Positions 41,521 through 55,479 of a stretch of 64,000 nucleotides of DNA are shown in pieces (position 1 is the first letter of the stretch; every line of letters starts with the position of its first letter). The DNA is from Saccoglossus kowalevskii (Eukaryota > Hemichordata > Enteropneusta > Harrimaniidae). The notes under the pieces are model-generated. The model worked only from the letters and a program-made list of their open reading frames with translations. It made no database searches and was not told the origin of the DNA. The stretch is from positions 1-64,000 of the forward strand of contig NW_003144526.1 of NCBI RefSeq assembly GCF_000003605.2, in the 5' to 3' direction. A program made the translations under genes and the position numbers.

Positions 41521-44247
41521 TAAACAAAATGTGATACTTTGTAACACACACAGTGGCCTAAACAAAATGTGATACTTTGTCACACACACAGTGGTCTAAA
41601 CAAAATGTGATACTTTGTCACACACACAGTGGTCTAAACAAAATGTGATACTTTGACACATAGAGTGATCTAAACAAAATGTGATACTTTGTCACACATA
41701 CAGTGATCTAAACAAAATGTGATACTTTATCACACTCACAGTGGTCTGAACAAAGTGTGATACTTTGTCACACACACAGTGGTCTGAACAAAATGTGATA
41801 CTTTGTCACACACACAGTGGTCTAAACAAAATGTGATACTTTGTCATACACACAGTGTGCTAAACAAAATGTGATACTTTGTAACACACACAGTGGTCTA
41901 AACAAAATGTGATACTTTGTCACACACACAGTGGTCTAAACAAAATGTGATACTTTGTCACATACACAGTGGTCTGAACAAAATGTGATACTTTATCACA
42001 CATACAGTGATCTAATCAAAATGTGATATTTTGTAACACACACAGTGGCCTAAACAAAATGTGATACTTTGTCACACACACAGTGGTCTAAACAAAATGT
42101 GATACTTTGTCACACACACAGTGGTCTAAACAAAATGTGATATTTTGTAACACACACAGTGGTCTAAACAAAATGAGATACTTTGTCTCAAACAGTGGTC
42201 TAAACAAAATGTGATACTTTGTCACACACACAGTGGTCTAAACAAAATGTGATACTTTGTCACACACACAGTGTTCTAAACAAAATGTGATACTTTGTCA
42301 CACACACAGTGGTCTGAACAAAATGTGATACTTTGTCACTCACACATAGGTCTAAACAAAATGAGATACTTTGTCACACACAGTTGTCTAAACAAAATTA
42401 GATACTTTGTAACACAAACAGTGGTCTAAACAAAATGTGATACTTTATCACACACACAGTGGTCTGAACAAAATGTGATACTTTGTCACACACACAGTGG
42501 TCTAAACAAAATGTGATAGTTTGTCACACACACAGTGGTCTAAACAAAATGTGATACTTTGTCACACACACAGTGGTCTAAACAAAATATGATACTTTGT
42601 CACACACACAGTGGTCTAAGCAAAATGTGATACTTTGTAACACACACAGTGGCCTAAACAAAATGTGATACTTTGTCACACACACAGTGGTCTAAACAAA
42701 ATGTGATACTTTGTCACACACACAGTGGTCTAAACAAAATATGATACTTTGTCACACACACAGTGTGCTAAACAAAATGTGATACTTTATCACACACACC
42801 GTGGTCTAAACAAAATGTGATACTTTGTCACACACACAGTGGTCTAAACAAAATGTGATACTTTATCACACACACAGTGGTCTAAACAAAATTTGATACT
42901 TTGCCACACACACAGTGGTCTAAACAAAAAGTGATACTTTATCACACACACATTGTGCTAAACAAAATGTGATTCTTTGACACACACAGTGTGCTTTAAA
43001 CAAAATGTTATACTTTGTCACACACACAGTGGTCTAAACAAAATGTGATACTTTATCACACACACAGTGGTCTGAACAAAATGTGATACTTTGTCACACA
43101 CACAGTGGTCTGAACAAAATGTGATACTTTGTCACACACACAGTGGTCTAAACAAAATGTGATACTTTGTAACACACACAGTGGTCTAAACAAAATGTGA
43201 TATTTTGTCACACACACAGTGTGCTAAACAAAATGTGATACTTTGTCACACACACAGTGCTCTAAACAAAATGTTATTCTTTGTAACACACACAGTGGTC
43301 TAAACAAAATGTGATACTTTATCACACACACAGTGGTCTGAACAAAATGTGATACTTTGTCACACACACAGTGGTCTGAACAAAATGTGATACTTTGTCA
43401 CACACACAGTGGTCTAAACAAAATGTGATACTTTGTAACACACACAGTGGTCTAAACAAAATGTGATACTTTGTCACACACACAGTGGTCTAAACAAAAT
43501 GTGATACTTTGTCACACACACACAGTGGTCTAAACAAAATGTGATACTTTGTCACAAACACAGTGGTCTAAACAAAATGTGATACTTTGTCACACACACA
43601 GTGGTCTAAACAAAATGTGATACTTTGTCACACACACAGTGGTCTAAACAAAATGTGATACTTTGTCACACACACATTGGTCTAAACAAAATGTGATACT
43701 TTGTCACACACACAGTGGTCTAAACAAAATGAGATACTTTGTCACACACACAGTGGTCTAAACAAAATGTTATACTTTGTCACACACACAGTGTGCTAAA
43801 CAAAATATGATACTTTGTCACACACACAGTGGTCTAAACAAAATGTGATACTTTGTCACACACACAGTGGTCTAAACAAAATGTGATACTTTGTCACACA
43901 CACAGTGGTCTAAGCAAAATGTGATACTTTGTCACACACACAGTGGTCTAAACAAAATGTGATACTTTGTCACACACACAGTAGTCTAAACAAAATGGTG
44001 ATACTTTGTCACACACACAGTGGTCTAAACAAAATGATGATACTTTGTCACACACACAGTGGTCTAAACAAAATGTGATACTTTGTCACACAAACAGTGG
44101 TCTAAACAAAATGTGATACTTTGTCACACACACAGTGGTCTAAACAAAATGTGATACTTTGTCACACACACAGTGGTCTAAACAAAATGTGATGCTTTGT
44201 CACACACACAGTGGTCTAAACAAAATGTGATACTTTGTCACACACAC

Positions 44248-44285
44248 AGTGGTCTAAACAAAATGTGATACTTTGTCACACACAC
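44248..44285 (+). repeat. Reference consensus monomer (38 bp)
   Basis: This is a representative consensus copy. By my count it has 14 A, 10 T, 8 C and 6 G (37% GC) and no CpG. Sub-parts in monomer coordinates are: 1-12 AGTGGTCTAAAC, 13-16 A-run, 17-33 the dyad, 31-38 the CA tract. The reverse strand reads as a GT tract followed by a T-rich segment. Five such units make 190 bp, close to common nucleosome repeat lengths; that is arithmetic, not evidence of phasing. Confidence 0.95.
44264..44280. other. Dyad-symmetric core of the monomer (example copy)
   Basis: TGTGATACTTTGTCACA has perfect 5-bp arms, TGTGA and TCACA, around a 7-nt spacer. The next inner pair is T with G, so a single strand could form 5 Watson-Crick pairs plus one wobble with an ACTTT loop. 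In the frequent TTATCAC variant that inner pair becomes T-A, giving perfect 6-bp arms (TGTGAT and ATCACA). In the frequent GTAAC variant the right arm becomes TAACA and the dyad is broken. Whether any protein binds it is unknown. Confidence 0.75.
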
Positions 44286-46859
44286 AGTGGCCTAAACAAA
44301 ATGTGATACTTTGTCACACATACAGTGGTCTAAACAAAATGTGATACTTTGTCACACACACAGTGGTCTAAACAAAATGTGATACTTTGTCACACACACA
44401 CAGTAGTCTAAACAAAATGTGATACTTTGTCACACACACAGTGGTCAAAACAAAAATGTGATACTTTGTCACACACAGTGGTATAAACAAAATGTGATAC
44501 TTTGTAACACACACAGCGGTCAAAACAAAATGAGATACTTTGTCACACACAGTGGTCTAAACAAAATGTGATACTTTGTAACACATACAGCGGTATAAAC
44601 AAAATGAGATACTTTGTCACACTCAGTGGTCTAAACAAAATGTGATACTTTGTAACACACACAGTGTGCTGAACAAAATGTGATACTTTGTCACACACAC
44701 ATTGGTCTAAACAAAATGTGATACTTTGTCACACACACAGTGGTCTAAACAAAATGTGATACTTTGTCACACACAGTTGTCTAAACAAAATTTGATACTT
44801 TGTCACACACACATTGGTCTAAACAAAATGTGATACTTTGTCACACACACAGTGGTCTAAACAAAATGTGATACTTTGTCACACACAGTGGTCTAAACAA
44901 AATGTTATACTTTGTCGCACACACAGTGTGCTAAACAAAATGTGATACTTTGTCACACACATAGTGGTCTGAACAAAATGTGATACTTTGTAACACACAC
45001 AGTGGTCTAAACAAAATGTGATATTTTGTCACACACACAGTGTGCTAAACAAAATGTGATACTTTGTCACACACACAGTGGTCTAAACAAAGTGTAATAC
45101 TTTGTCACACACACAGTGGTCTAAACAAAATGTGATATTTTGTCACACACACAGTGGTCTAAACAAAATATGATACTTTGTCACACACACAGTGGTCTAA
45201 GCAAAATGTGATACTTTGTAACACACACAGTGGCCTAAACAAAATGCGATACTTTGTCACACACACAGTGGTCTAAACAAAATGTGATACTTTGTAACAC
45301 ACACAGTGGTCAAAACAATATGTAATACTTTGTCACACACACAGTGGTCTAAACAAAATGTGATACTTTGTCACATACACAGTGGTCTGAACACAATGTG
45401 ATACTTTATCACACATATAGTGATCTAAACAAAATGTGATACTTTGTAACACACACAGTGGCCTAAACAAAATGTGATACTTTGTCACACACACAGTGGT
45501 CTAAACAAAATGTGATACTTTGTCACACACACAGTGGTCTAAACAAAATGTGATACTTTGTCACACATACAGTGATCTAAACAAAATGTGATACTTTGTC
45601 ACACATACAGTGATCTAAACAAAATGTGATACTTTGTCACACACACAGTGGTCTAAACAAAATGTGATACTTTGTCACACACACAGTGGTCTAAACAAAA
45701 TGAGATACTTTGTCACACTCAGTGGTCTAAACAAAATGTGATACTTTGTAACACATACAGCGGTCTAAACAAAATGAGATACATTGTCACACTCAGTGGT
45801 CTAAACAAAATGTGATACTTTGTAACACACACAGTGTGCTGAACAAAATGTGATACTTTGTCACACACACATTGGTCTAAACAAAATGTGATACTTTGTC
45901 ACACACACAGTGGTCTAAACAAAATGTGATACTTTGTCACACACAGTTGTCTAAACAAAATTTGATACTTTGTCACACACACAGTGGTCTAAAAATGTGA
46001 TACTTTGTCACACACACCGTGGACTATACAAAATGTTATACTTTGTCACACACACAGTGTGCTAAACAAAATGTGATACTTTGTCACACACATAGTGGCC
46101 TAAAAAATGTGATACTTTGTAACACACACAGTGTGCTAAACAAAATGTGATACTTTGTCACACGCACAGTGCTCTAAACAAAATGTTATACTTTGTAACA
46201 CACACAGTGGTCTAAACAAAATGTGATACTTTGTCACACACACAGTGGTCTGAACAAAATGTGATTCTTTGTCACACACACAGTGGTCTGAACAAAATGT
46301 GATACTTTGTCACACACACAGTGGTCTAAACAAAATGTGATACTTTGTAACACACACAGTGGTCTAAACAAAATGTGATACTTTGTCACACACACATTGG
46401 TCTAAACAAAATGTGATACTTTGTCACACACAGTGGTCAAAACAAAATGTGATACTTTATCACACACAGTGGTCTAAACAAAATGTGATACTTTGTAACA
46501 CATACAGCGGTCTAAACAAAATGAGATACTTTGTCACACTCAGTGGTCTAAACAAAATGTGATACTTTGTAACACACACAGTGTGCTGAACAAAATGTGA
46601 TACTTTGTCACACACACATTGGTCTAAACAAAATGTGATACTTTGTCACACACACAGTGGTCTAAACAAAATGTGATACTTTGTCACACACACAGTGGTC
46701 TGAACAAAATGTGATTCTTTGTCACACACACAGTGGTCTGAACAAAATGTGATACTTTGTCACACACACAGTGGTCTAAACAAAATGTGATACTTTGTAA
46801 CACACACAGTGGTCTAAACAAAATGTGATATTTTGTCACACACACAGTGTGCTAAACAA

Positions 46860-46905
46860 AATGTGATACTTTGTCACACATTTCAGTGCTCTAAACAAAA
46901 TGTGA
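46860..46905 (+). repeat. Monomer with TTT in the CA tract
   Basis: The CA tract reads CACACATTTCAGTGCTCT, replacing the usual CACACACACAG. I saw this nowhere else in the window, so it is a private change that could serve as an anchor for placing reads. Confidence 0.7.
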
Positions 46906-47429
46906 TACTTTGTAACACACACAGTGGTCTAAACAAAATGTGATACTTTATCACACACACAGTGGTCTGAACAAAATGTGATACTTTGTCACACACATAG
47001 TGGTCTGAACAAAATGTGATACTTTGTCACACACACAGTGGTCTAAATAAAATGTGATACTTTGTCATACACACAGTGTGCTAAACAAAATGTGATACTT
47101 TGTAACACACACAGTGGTCTAAACAAAATGTGATACTTTGTCACACACACAGTGGTCTAAACAAAATGTGATACTTTGTCACATACACAGTGGACTGAAC
47201 AAAATGTGATACTTTATCACACATACAGTGATCTAAACAAAATGTGATATTTTGTAACACACACAGTGGCCTAAACAAAATGTGATACTTTGTCACACAC
47301 ACAGTGGTCTAAACAAAATGTGATACTTTGTCACACACACAGTGTTCTAAACAAAATGTGATACTTTGTCACACACCAGTGGTCTGAACAAAATGTGATA
47401 CTTTGTCACTCACACATAGGTCTAAACAA

Positions 47430-47540
47430 AATGTGATACTTTGTCACACACACTTTGTCTAAACAAATTAGATACTTTTGTAACCCCAAACAGTGGTCTA
47501 AACAAAATGTGATAACTTTATCACACACAAATTGGTCTGA
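47430..47540 (+). repeat. Irregular patch with indels
   Basis: Within about 100 bp there are CACACTTTGTCT, AAACAAATTAGATAC, TTTTGTAACCCCAAACAG, GATAACTTTATC and ACACAAATTGG. The order still follows the CACTCACACATAGG / TTGTCT / CACAAACAG / TTATCAC cassette seen at 25.3 kb, so it is a damaged copy of that run. Confidence 0.6.
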
Positions 47541-47675
47541 ACAAAATGTGATACTTTGTCACACACACAGTGGTCTAAACAAAATGTGATCCTTTGTCAT
47601 ACACACAATGGTCTAAACAAAATGTGATACTTTGTAACACACACAGTGGTCTAAACAAAATGTGATACTTTGTCA

Positions 47676-48310
47676 CATACAGCGTGTTAAACGAAATGTG
47701 TTACATTATCACACACACAGTCGTCTGAACAAAATGTGATACTTTGTCACACACACAGTGGTCTAAACAAAATGTGATACTTTGTCACACACACAGTGGT
47801 CTAAACAAAATGTGATACTTTGTCACACACACAGTGTGCTAAACGAAATGTGATACTTTATCACACACACAGTGGTCTAAACAAAATGTGATACTTTGTC
47901 AAACACAGTGGTCTAAACAAAATGTGATACTTTATCACACACACAGTGGTCTAAACAAAATGTGATACTTTGCAACACACACAGTGGTCTAAACAAAAAG
48001 TGATACTTTATCACACACACATTGTGCTAAACAAAATGTGATACTTTGTCACACACACAGTGTGCTAAACAAAATGTGATACTTTGTCACACACACAGTG
48101 CTCTAAACAAAATGTGATACTTTGTAACACACACAAGTGGTCTAAACAAAATGTGATACTTTATCACACACACAGTGGTATGAACAAAAATGTGATACTT
48201 TGTCACACACACAGTGGTCTGAACAAAATGTGATACTTTTGTCACACACACAGTGGTCTAAACAAATGTGATACTTTGTCATACACACAGTGTGCTAAAC
48301 AAATGTGATA
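47676..48310 (+). repeat. GCGTGTTAAACGAAATG cassette copy
   Basis: It opens with the diverged GCGTG unit and then carries GTGTGCTAAACGAAATG, TTATCAC, CAAACACAGTGG, TTGCAACAC, AAAAAGTG, CACATTGTGC, GTGTGC, GTGCTCT and GTAAC. The TTGCAACAC form is shared with 30.99 kb and 39.77 kb and replaces the TTGCCAC of most relatives. Single-base A-run changes occur near 48190 and 48264-48303. Confidence 0.65.
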
Positions 48311-51300
48311 CTTTGTAACACACACAGTGGTCTAAACAAAATGTGATACTTTGTCACACACACAGTGGTCTAAACAAAATGTGATACTTTGTCACATACA
48401 CAGTGGTCTGAACAAAATGTGATACTTTATCACACATACAGTGATCTAAACAAAATGTGATACTTTGTAACACACACAGTGGCCTAAACAAAATGTGATA
48501 CTTTGTCACACACACAGTGGTCTAAACAAAATGTGATACTTTGTCACACACACAGTGGTCTAAACAAAATGTGATACTTTGACACATACAGTGATCTAAA
48601 CAAAATGAGATACTTTTTCACACACACAGTGGTCTAAACAAAATGTGATACTTTGTCACACACACAGTGGTCTAAACAAAATGAGATACTTTGTCACCAC
48701 ACAGTGGTCTAAATAAAATGTGATACTTTGTCACACACACAGTGGTCTAAACAAAATGAGATACTTTGTCACACTCAGTGGTCTAAACAAAATGTGATAC
48801 TTTGTAACACACACAGTGTGCTAAACAAAATGTGATACTTTGTCACACACACATTGGTCTAAACAAAATGTGATACTTTGTCACACACACAGTGGTCTAA
48901 ACAAAATGTGATACTTTGTCACACACACAGTGGTCTAAACAAAATGTTATACTTTGTCACACACACAGTGTGCTAAACAAAATGTGATACTTTGTCACAC
49001 ACACAGTGGCCTAAAAAAATGTGATACTTTGTAACCCACACAGTGTGCTAAACAAAATGCGATACTTTGTCACACTCACAGTGCTCTAAACAAAATGTTA
49101 TACTTTGTAACACACACAGTGGTCTAAACAAAATGTGATACTTTATCACACACACAGTGTTCTGAACAAAATGTGATACTTTGTAACACACACAGTGGTC
49201 TAAACAAAATGTGATACTTTGTCACACACACAGTGGTCTAAACAAAATGTGATACTTTGTCACACACACAGTGGTCTAAACAAAATGTGATACTTTGTCA
49301 CACACACAGTGTGCTAAACAAAATGTGATACTTTGTCACACACACAGTGGTCTAAACAAAATGTGATACTTTGTCACACACACAGTGGTCTAAACAAAAT
49401 GTGATACGTTGTCACACACACAGTGGTCTAAACAAAATGTGATACTTTGTCACACACACAGTGGTCTAAACAAAATGTGATACTTTGTCACACACACGGT
49501 GGTCAAAAAATGTGATACTTTGTCACACACACAGTGGTCTAAACAAAATGTTATATTTTGTCACATACAGCGTGTTAAACGAAATGTGTTACATTATCAC
49601 ACACACAGTGGTCTGAACAAAATGTGATACTTTGTAACACACACAGAGGTCTAAACAAAATGTGATACTTTATCACACACACAGTGGTCTGAACAAAATG
49701 TGATACTTTGTCACACACACAGTGGTCTGAACAAAATGTGATACTTTGTCACACACACAGTGGTCTTAACAAAATGTGATACTTTGTCATACACACAGTG
49801 GTCTAAACAAAATGTGATACTTTGTAACACACACAGTGGTCTAAACAAAATGTGATATTTTGTCACACACACAGTGTGCTAAACAAAATGTGATACTTTG
49901 TCACACACACAGTGGTCTAAACAAAATGTGATACTTTGTCACACACACAGTGGTCTAAACAAAATATGATACTTTGTAACACACACAGTGGCCTAAACAA
50001 AATGTGATACTTTGTCACACACACAGTGGTCTAAACAAAATGTGATACTTTGTCACACACACAGTGGTCTAAACAAAATGTGATACTTTGTTACACAGTT
50101 TGTCTAAACAAAATGTGATACTTTGTAACACATACAGTGGTCTAAAGAAAATGTGATACTTTATTACACACTCAGTGGTATGAACAAAATGTGATACTTT
50201 GTCACACACACAGTGGTCTAAACAAAATGTGATACTTTGTCACACACACGGTGGTCAAAAAATGTGATACTTTGTCACACACACAGTGGTCTAAACAAAA
50301 TGTTATACTTTGTCACATACAACGTGTTAAACGAAATGTGTTACATTATCACACACACAGTGGTCTGAACAAAATGTGATACTTTATCACACACACAGTG
50401 GTCTAAACAAAATGTGACACTTTGCCACACACACATTGGTCTAAACAAAAAGTGATACTTTATCTCACTCAGTGTGCTAAACAAAATGTGATAATTTGTC
50501 ACACACAGTGCTCTAAACAAAATGTGATATTTGTAACACACACAATGGTCTAAACAAAATGTGATACTTTATCACACACACAGTGGTCTGAACAAAATGT
50601 GATACTTTGTCACACACACAGTGGTCTGAACAAAATGTGATACTTTGTCACACACACAGTGGTCTAAACAAAATGTGATACTTTGTCACACACACAGTGG
50701 TCTAAACAAAATGTTATACTTTGTCACACACACAGTGTGCTAAACAAAATGTGATACTTTGTCACACACACAGTGGCCTAAAAAATGTGATACTTTGTAA
50801 CACACACAGTGTGCTAAACAAAATGTGATACTTTGTCACACACACAGTGCTCTAAACAAAATGTTATACATTGTAACACACACAGTGGTCTAAACAAAAT
50901 GTGATACTTTATCACACACACAGTGGTCTGAACAAAATGTGATACTTTGTCACACACACAGTGCTCTAAACAAAATGTTATACTTTGTAACACACACAGT
51001 GGTCTAAACAAAATGTGATACTTTATCACACACACAGTGGTCTGAACAAAATGTGATACTTTGTCACACACACAGTGGTCTGAACAAAATGTGATACTTT
51101 GTCACACACACAGTGGTCTAAACAAAATGTGATACTTTGTAACACACACAGTGGTCTAAACAAAATGTGATACTTTGTCACACACACAGTGGTCTAAACA
51201 AAATGTGATACTTTGTCACACACACAGTGGTCTAAACAAAATGTGATACTTTGTCACACACACAGTGGTCTAAACAAAATGAGATACTTTGTCACACACA

Positions 51301-54300
51301 CAGTGGTCTAAACAAAATGTGATACTTTGTCACACACACAGTGGTCAAAACAAAATGTGATACTTTGTCACACACACAGTGGTCTGAACAAAATGTGATA
51401 CTTTGTCACACACACAGTGGTCTAAACAAAATGTGATACTTTGTCACACACAGTGGTCTGAACAAAATGTGATACTTTGTCACTCACACATAGGTCTAAA
51501 CAAAATGTGATACTTTGTCACACACAGTTGTCTAAACAAAATGTGATACTTTGTAACACAAACAGTGGTCTAAAGAAAATGTGATACTTTATCACACACT
51601 CAGTGGTATGAACAAAATGTGATACTTTGTCACACACACAGTGGTCTAAACAAAATGTTATACTTTGTAACACACACGGTGGTCTAAACAAAATGTGATA
51701 CTTTATCACACACACAGTGGTCTGAACAAAATGTGATACTTTGTCACACACACACAGTGGTCTGAACAAAATGTGATACTTTGTCACACACAGTGGTCTA
51801 AACAAAATGTGATACTTTGTAACACACACAGCGGTCTAAACAAAATGAGATACTTTGTCACACTCAGTGGTCTAAACAAAATGTGATACTTTGTAACACA
51901 CACAGTGTGCTAAATAAAAATGTGATACTTTGTCACATACACATTGGTCTAAACAAAATGTGATACTTTGTCACACACACAGTGGTCTAAACAAAATGTG
52001 ATACTTTGTCACACACAGTGGTCTAAACAAAATGTGATACTTTGTCACACACACAGTGGTCTAAAAAATGTGATACTTTGTCACACACACAGTGGTCTAA
52101 ACAAAATGTTATACTTTGTCACACACACAGTGTGCTAAACAAAATGTGATACTTTGTCACACACACAGTGGCCTAAAAAAATGTGATACTTTGTAACACA
52201 CACAGTGTGCTAAACAAAATGTGATACTTTGTCACACACACAGTGCTTTAAACAAAATGTTATACTTTGTAACACACACAGTGGTCTAAACAAAATGTGA
52301 TACTTTATCACACACACAGTGGTCTGAACAAAATGTGATACTTTGTCACACACACAGTGGTCTGAACAAAATGTGATACTTTGTCACACACACAGTGGTC
52401 TAAACAAAATGTGATACTTTGTCACACACACAGTGGTCTAAAAAATGTGATACTTTGTCACACACACAGTGGTCTAAACAAAATGTTATACTTTGTCACA
52501 CACACAGTGTGCTAAACAAAATGTGATACTTTGTCACACACACAGTGGCCTAACAAAATGTGATACTTTGTAACACACTCAGTGTGCTAAACAAAATGTG
52601 ATACTTTGTAACACACACAGTGGTCTGAACAAAATGTGATACTTTGTCACACACACATTGGTCTAAACAAAATGTGATACTTTGTCACACACACAGTGGT
52701 CTAAACAAAATGTGATACTTTGTCACACACACAGTGGTCTAAACAAAATGTTATACTTTGTCACACACACAGTGTGCTAAACAAAATGTGATACTTTGTC
52801 ACACACACAGTGGTCTGAACAAAATGTGATACTTTGTCACACACACAGTGGTCTAAACAAAATGTGATACTTTGTCACACACACAGTGGTCTAAACAAAA
52901 TGTGATACTTTGTCACACACACAGTTGTCTAAACAAAATGTGATACTTTGTCACACACACACAGTGCTCTAAACAAAATGTTATACTTTGTAACACACAC
53001 AGTGGTCTAAACAAAATGAGATACTTTATCACACACACAGTGGTCTGAACAAAATGTGATACTTTGTCACACACACAGTGGTCTGAACAAAATGAGATAC
53101 TTTGTCACACACACAGTGGTCTAAACAAAATGTGATACTTTGTCACACACACAGTGGTCTAAACAAAATGTGATATTTTGTCACACACACAGTGGTCTAA
53201 ACAAAATGTGATACTTTGTAACACACACAGTGGTCTAAACAAAATGTGATACTTTGTCACACACACAGTGGTCTAAACAAAATGTGATACTTTGTCACAC
53301 ACACAGTGGTCTAAACAAAATGTGATACTTTATCACACACACAGTGGTCTAAACAAAATGTGATACTTTGTAACACACACAGTGTGCTAAACAAAATGTG
53401 ATACTTTGTCACACACACATTGGTCTAAACAAAATGTGATACTTTGTCACACACACATTGGTCTAAACAAAATGTGATACTTTGTCACACACACAGTGGT
53501 CTAAACAAAATGTGATACTTTGTCACACACACAGTGTGCTAAACAAAATGAGATACTTTGTCACCACACAGTGGTCTAAATAAAATGTGATACTTTGTCA
53601 CACACACAGTGGTCTAAACAAAATGTGATACTTTGTCACACACAGTGGTCTAAACAAAAAGTGATACTTTATCACACACACATTGTGCTAAACAAAATGT
53701 GATACTTTGTCACACATACAGTGTGCTAAACAAAATGTGATACTTTGTCACACACACAGTGCTCTAAACAAAATGTGATACTTTGTAACACACACAGTGG
53801 TCTAAACAAAATGAGATACTTTGTCACCACACAGTGGTCTAAATAAAATGTGATACTTTGTCACACACACATTGTGCTAAACAAAATGTGATACTTTGTC
53901 ACACATACAGTGTGCTAAACAAAATGTGATACTTTGTCACACACACAGTGCTCTAAACAAAATGTGATACTTTGTAACACACACAGTGGTCTAAACAAAA
54001 TGTGATACTTTATCACACACACAGTGGTCTGAACAAAATGTGATACTTTGTCACACACACAGTGGTCTGAACAAAATGTGATACTTTGTCACACACACAG
54101 TGGTCTAAACAAAATGTGATACTTTGTCATACACACAGTGTGCTAAACAAAATGTGATACTTTGTAACACACACAGTGGTCTAAACAAAATGTGATACTT
54201 TGTCACACACACAGTGGTCTAATCAAAATGTGATACTTTGTCACATACACAGTGGTCTGAACAAAATGTGATACTTTATCACACATACAGTGATCTAAAC

Positions 54301-55479
54301 AAAATGTGATATTTTGTAACACACACACAGTGGCCTAAACAAAATGTGATACTTTGTCACACACACCGTGGTCCAAACAAAATGTGATATATTGTAACAC
54401 ACACAGTGGTCTAAACAAAATGAGATACTTTGTCTCACACAGTGGTCTAAACAGAATGTTATACTTTATCACACACACAGTGGTCTAAACAAAATGTGAT
54501 ACTTTGTCACACACACAGTGTTCTAAACAAAATGTGATACTTTGTCACACACAGTGGTCTGAACAAAATGTGATACTTTGTCACTCACACATAGGTCTAA
54601 ACAAAATGTGATACTTTGTCACACACAGTTGTCTAAACAAAATTAGATACTTTGTAACACAAACAGTGGTCTAAACAAAATGTGATACTTTATCACACAC
54701 ACAGTGGTCTGAACAAAATGTGATACTTTGTCACACACACAGTGGTCTAAACAAAATGTGATACTTTGTCACACACACAGTGGTGTAAACAAAATGTGAT
54801 ACTTTGTAGCACACACAGTGGTCTAAACAAAATGTGATATTTTGTAACACACACAGTGGTATAAACAAAATGAGATACTTTGTCTCACACAGTGGTCTAA
54901 ACAAAATGTTATACTTTATCACACACACAGTGGTCTAAACAAAATGTGATACTTTGTCACACACACAGTGTTCTAAACAAAATGTGATACTTTGTCACAC
55001 ACAGTGGTCTGAACAAAATGTGATACTTTGTCACTCACACATAGGTCTAAACAAAATGTGATACTTTGTCACACACAGTGGTCTGAACAAAATGTGATAC
55101 TTTGTCACTCACACATAGGTCTAAACAAAATGTGATACTTTGTCACACACAGTGGTCTAAACAAAATGTGATACTTTGTCACACACACAGTGTGCTAAAC
55201 GAAATGTGATACTTTATCACACACACAGTGGTCTAAACAAAATGTGATACTTTGTCACACACACAGTGGTCTAAACAAAATGTGATACTTTATCACACAC
55301 ACAGTGGTCTAAACAAAATGTGATACTTTGTAACACACACAGCGGTCTAAACAAAATGAGATACTTTGTCACACTCAGTGGTCTAAACAAAATGTGATAC
55401 TTTGTAACACACACAGTGTGCTAAACAAAATGTGATACTCTGTCACACACATTGGTCTAAACAAAATGTGATACTTTGT

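Larger units (their letters stand above)
43481..44400 (+). repeat. Most uniform stretch: near-consensus monomers
   Basis: About 24 successive units are almost all the plain 38-bp type, without the GTAAC, TTATCAC or TCTGAAC variants that mark the rest of the window. Exceptions are an extra CA, a CAAACAG, one GTTATAC with GTGTGC, AATGGTG and AATGATG insertions near 43997-44040 and GATGC. This looks like a recent local amplification of one monomer type, or the closest surviving sample of the founder. Confidence 0.7.

Noticed and set aside
44264-44280. Resemblance of TGTGA-N7-TCACA to the bacterial CRP site (TGTGA-N6-TCACA)
   Set aside because: The spacer is 7 rather than 6 in the consensus, the site repeats hundreds of times with no genes nearby, and the context is a eukaryotic-type satellite.
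44264-44280. T-box-like half sites (TCACAC and GTGTGA)
   Set aside because: Only the short core matches, without the CCT/AGG completion, and the arm orientation is the opposite of the classical palindrome. The match is too short to claim.
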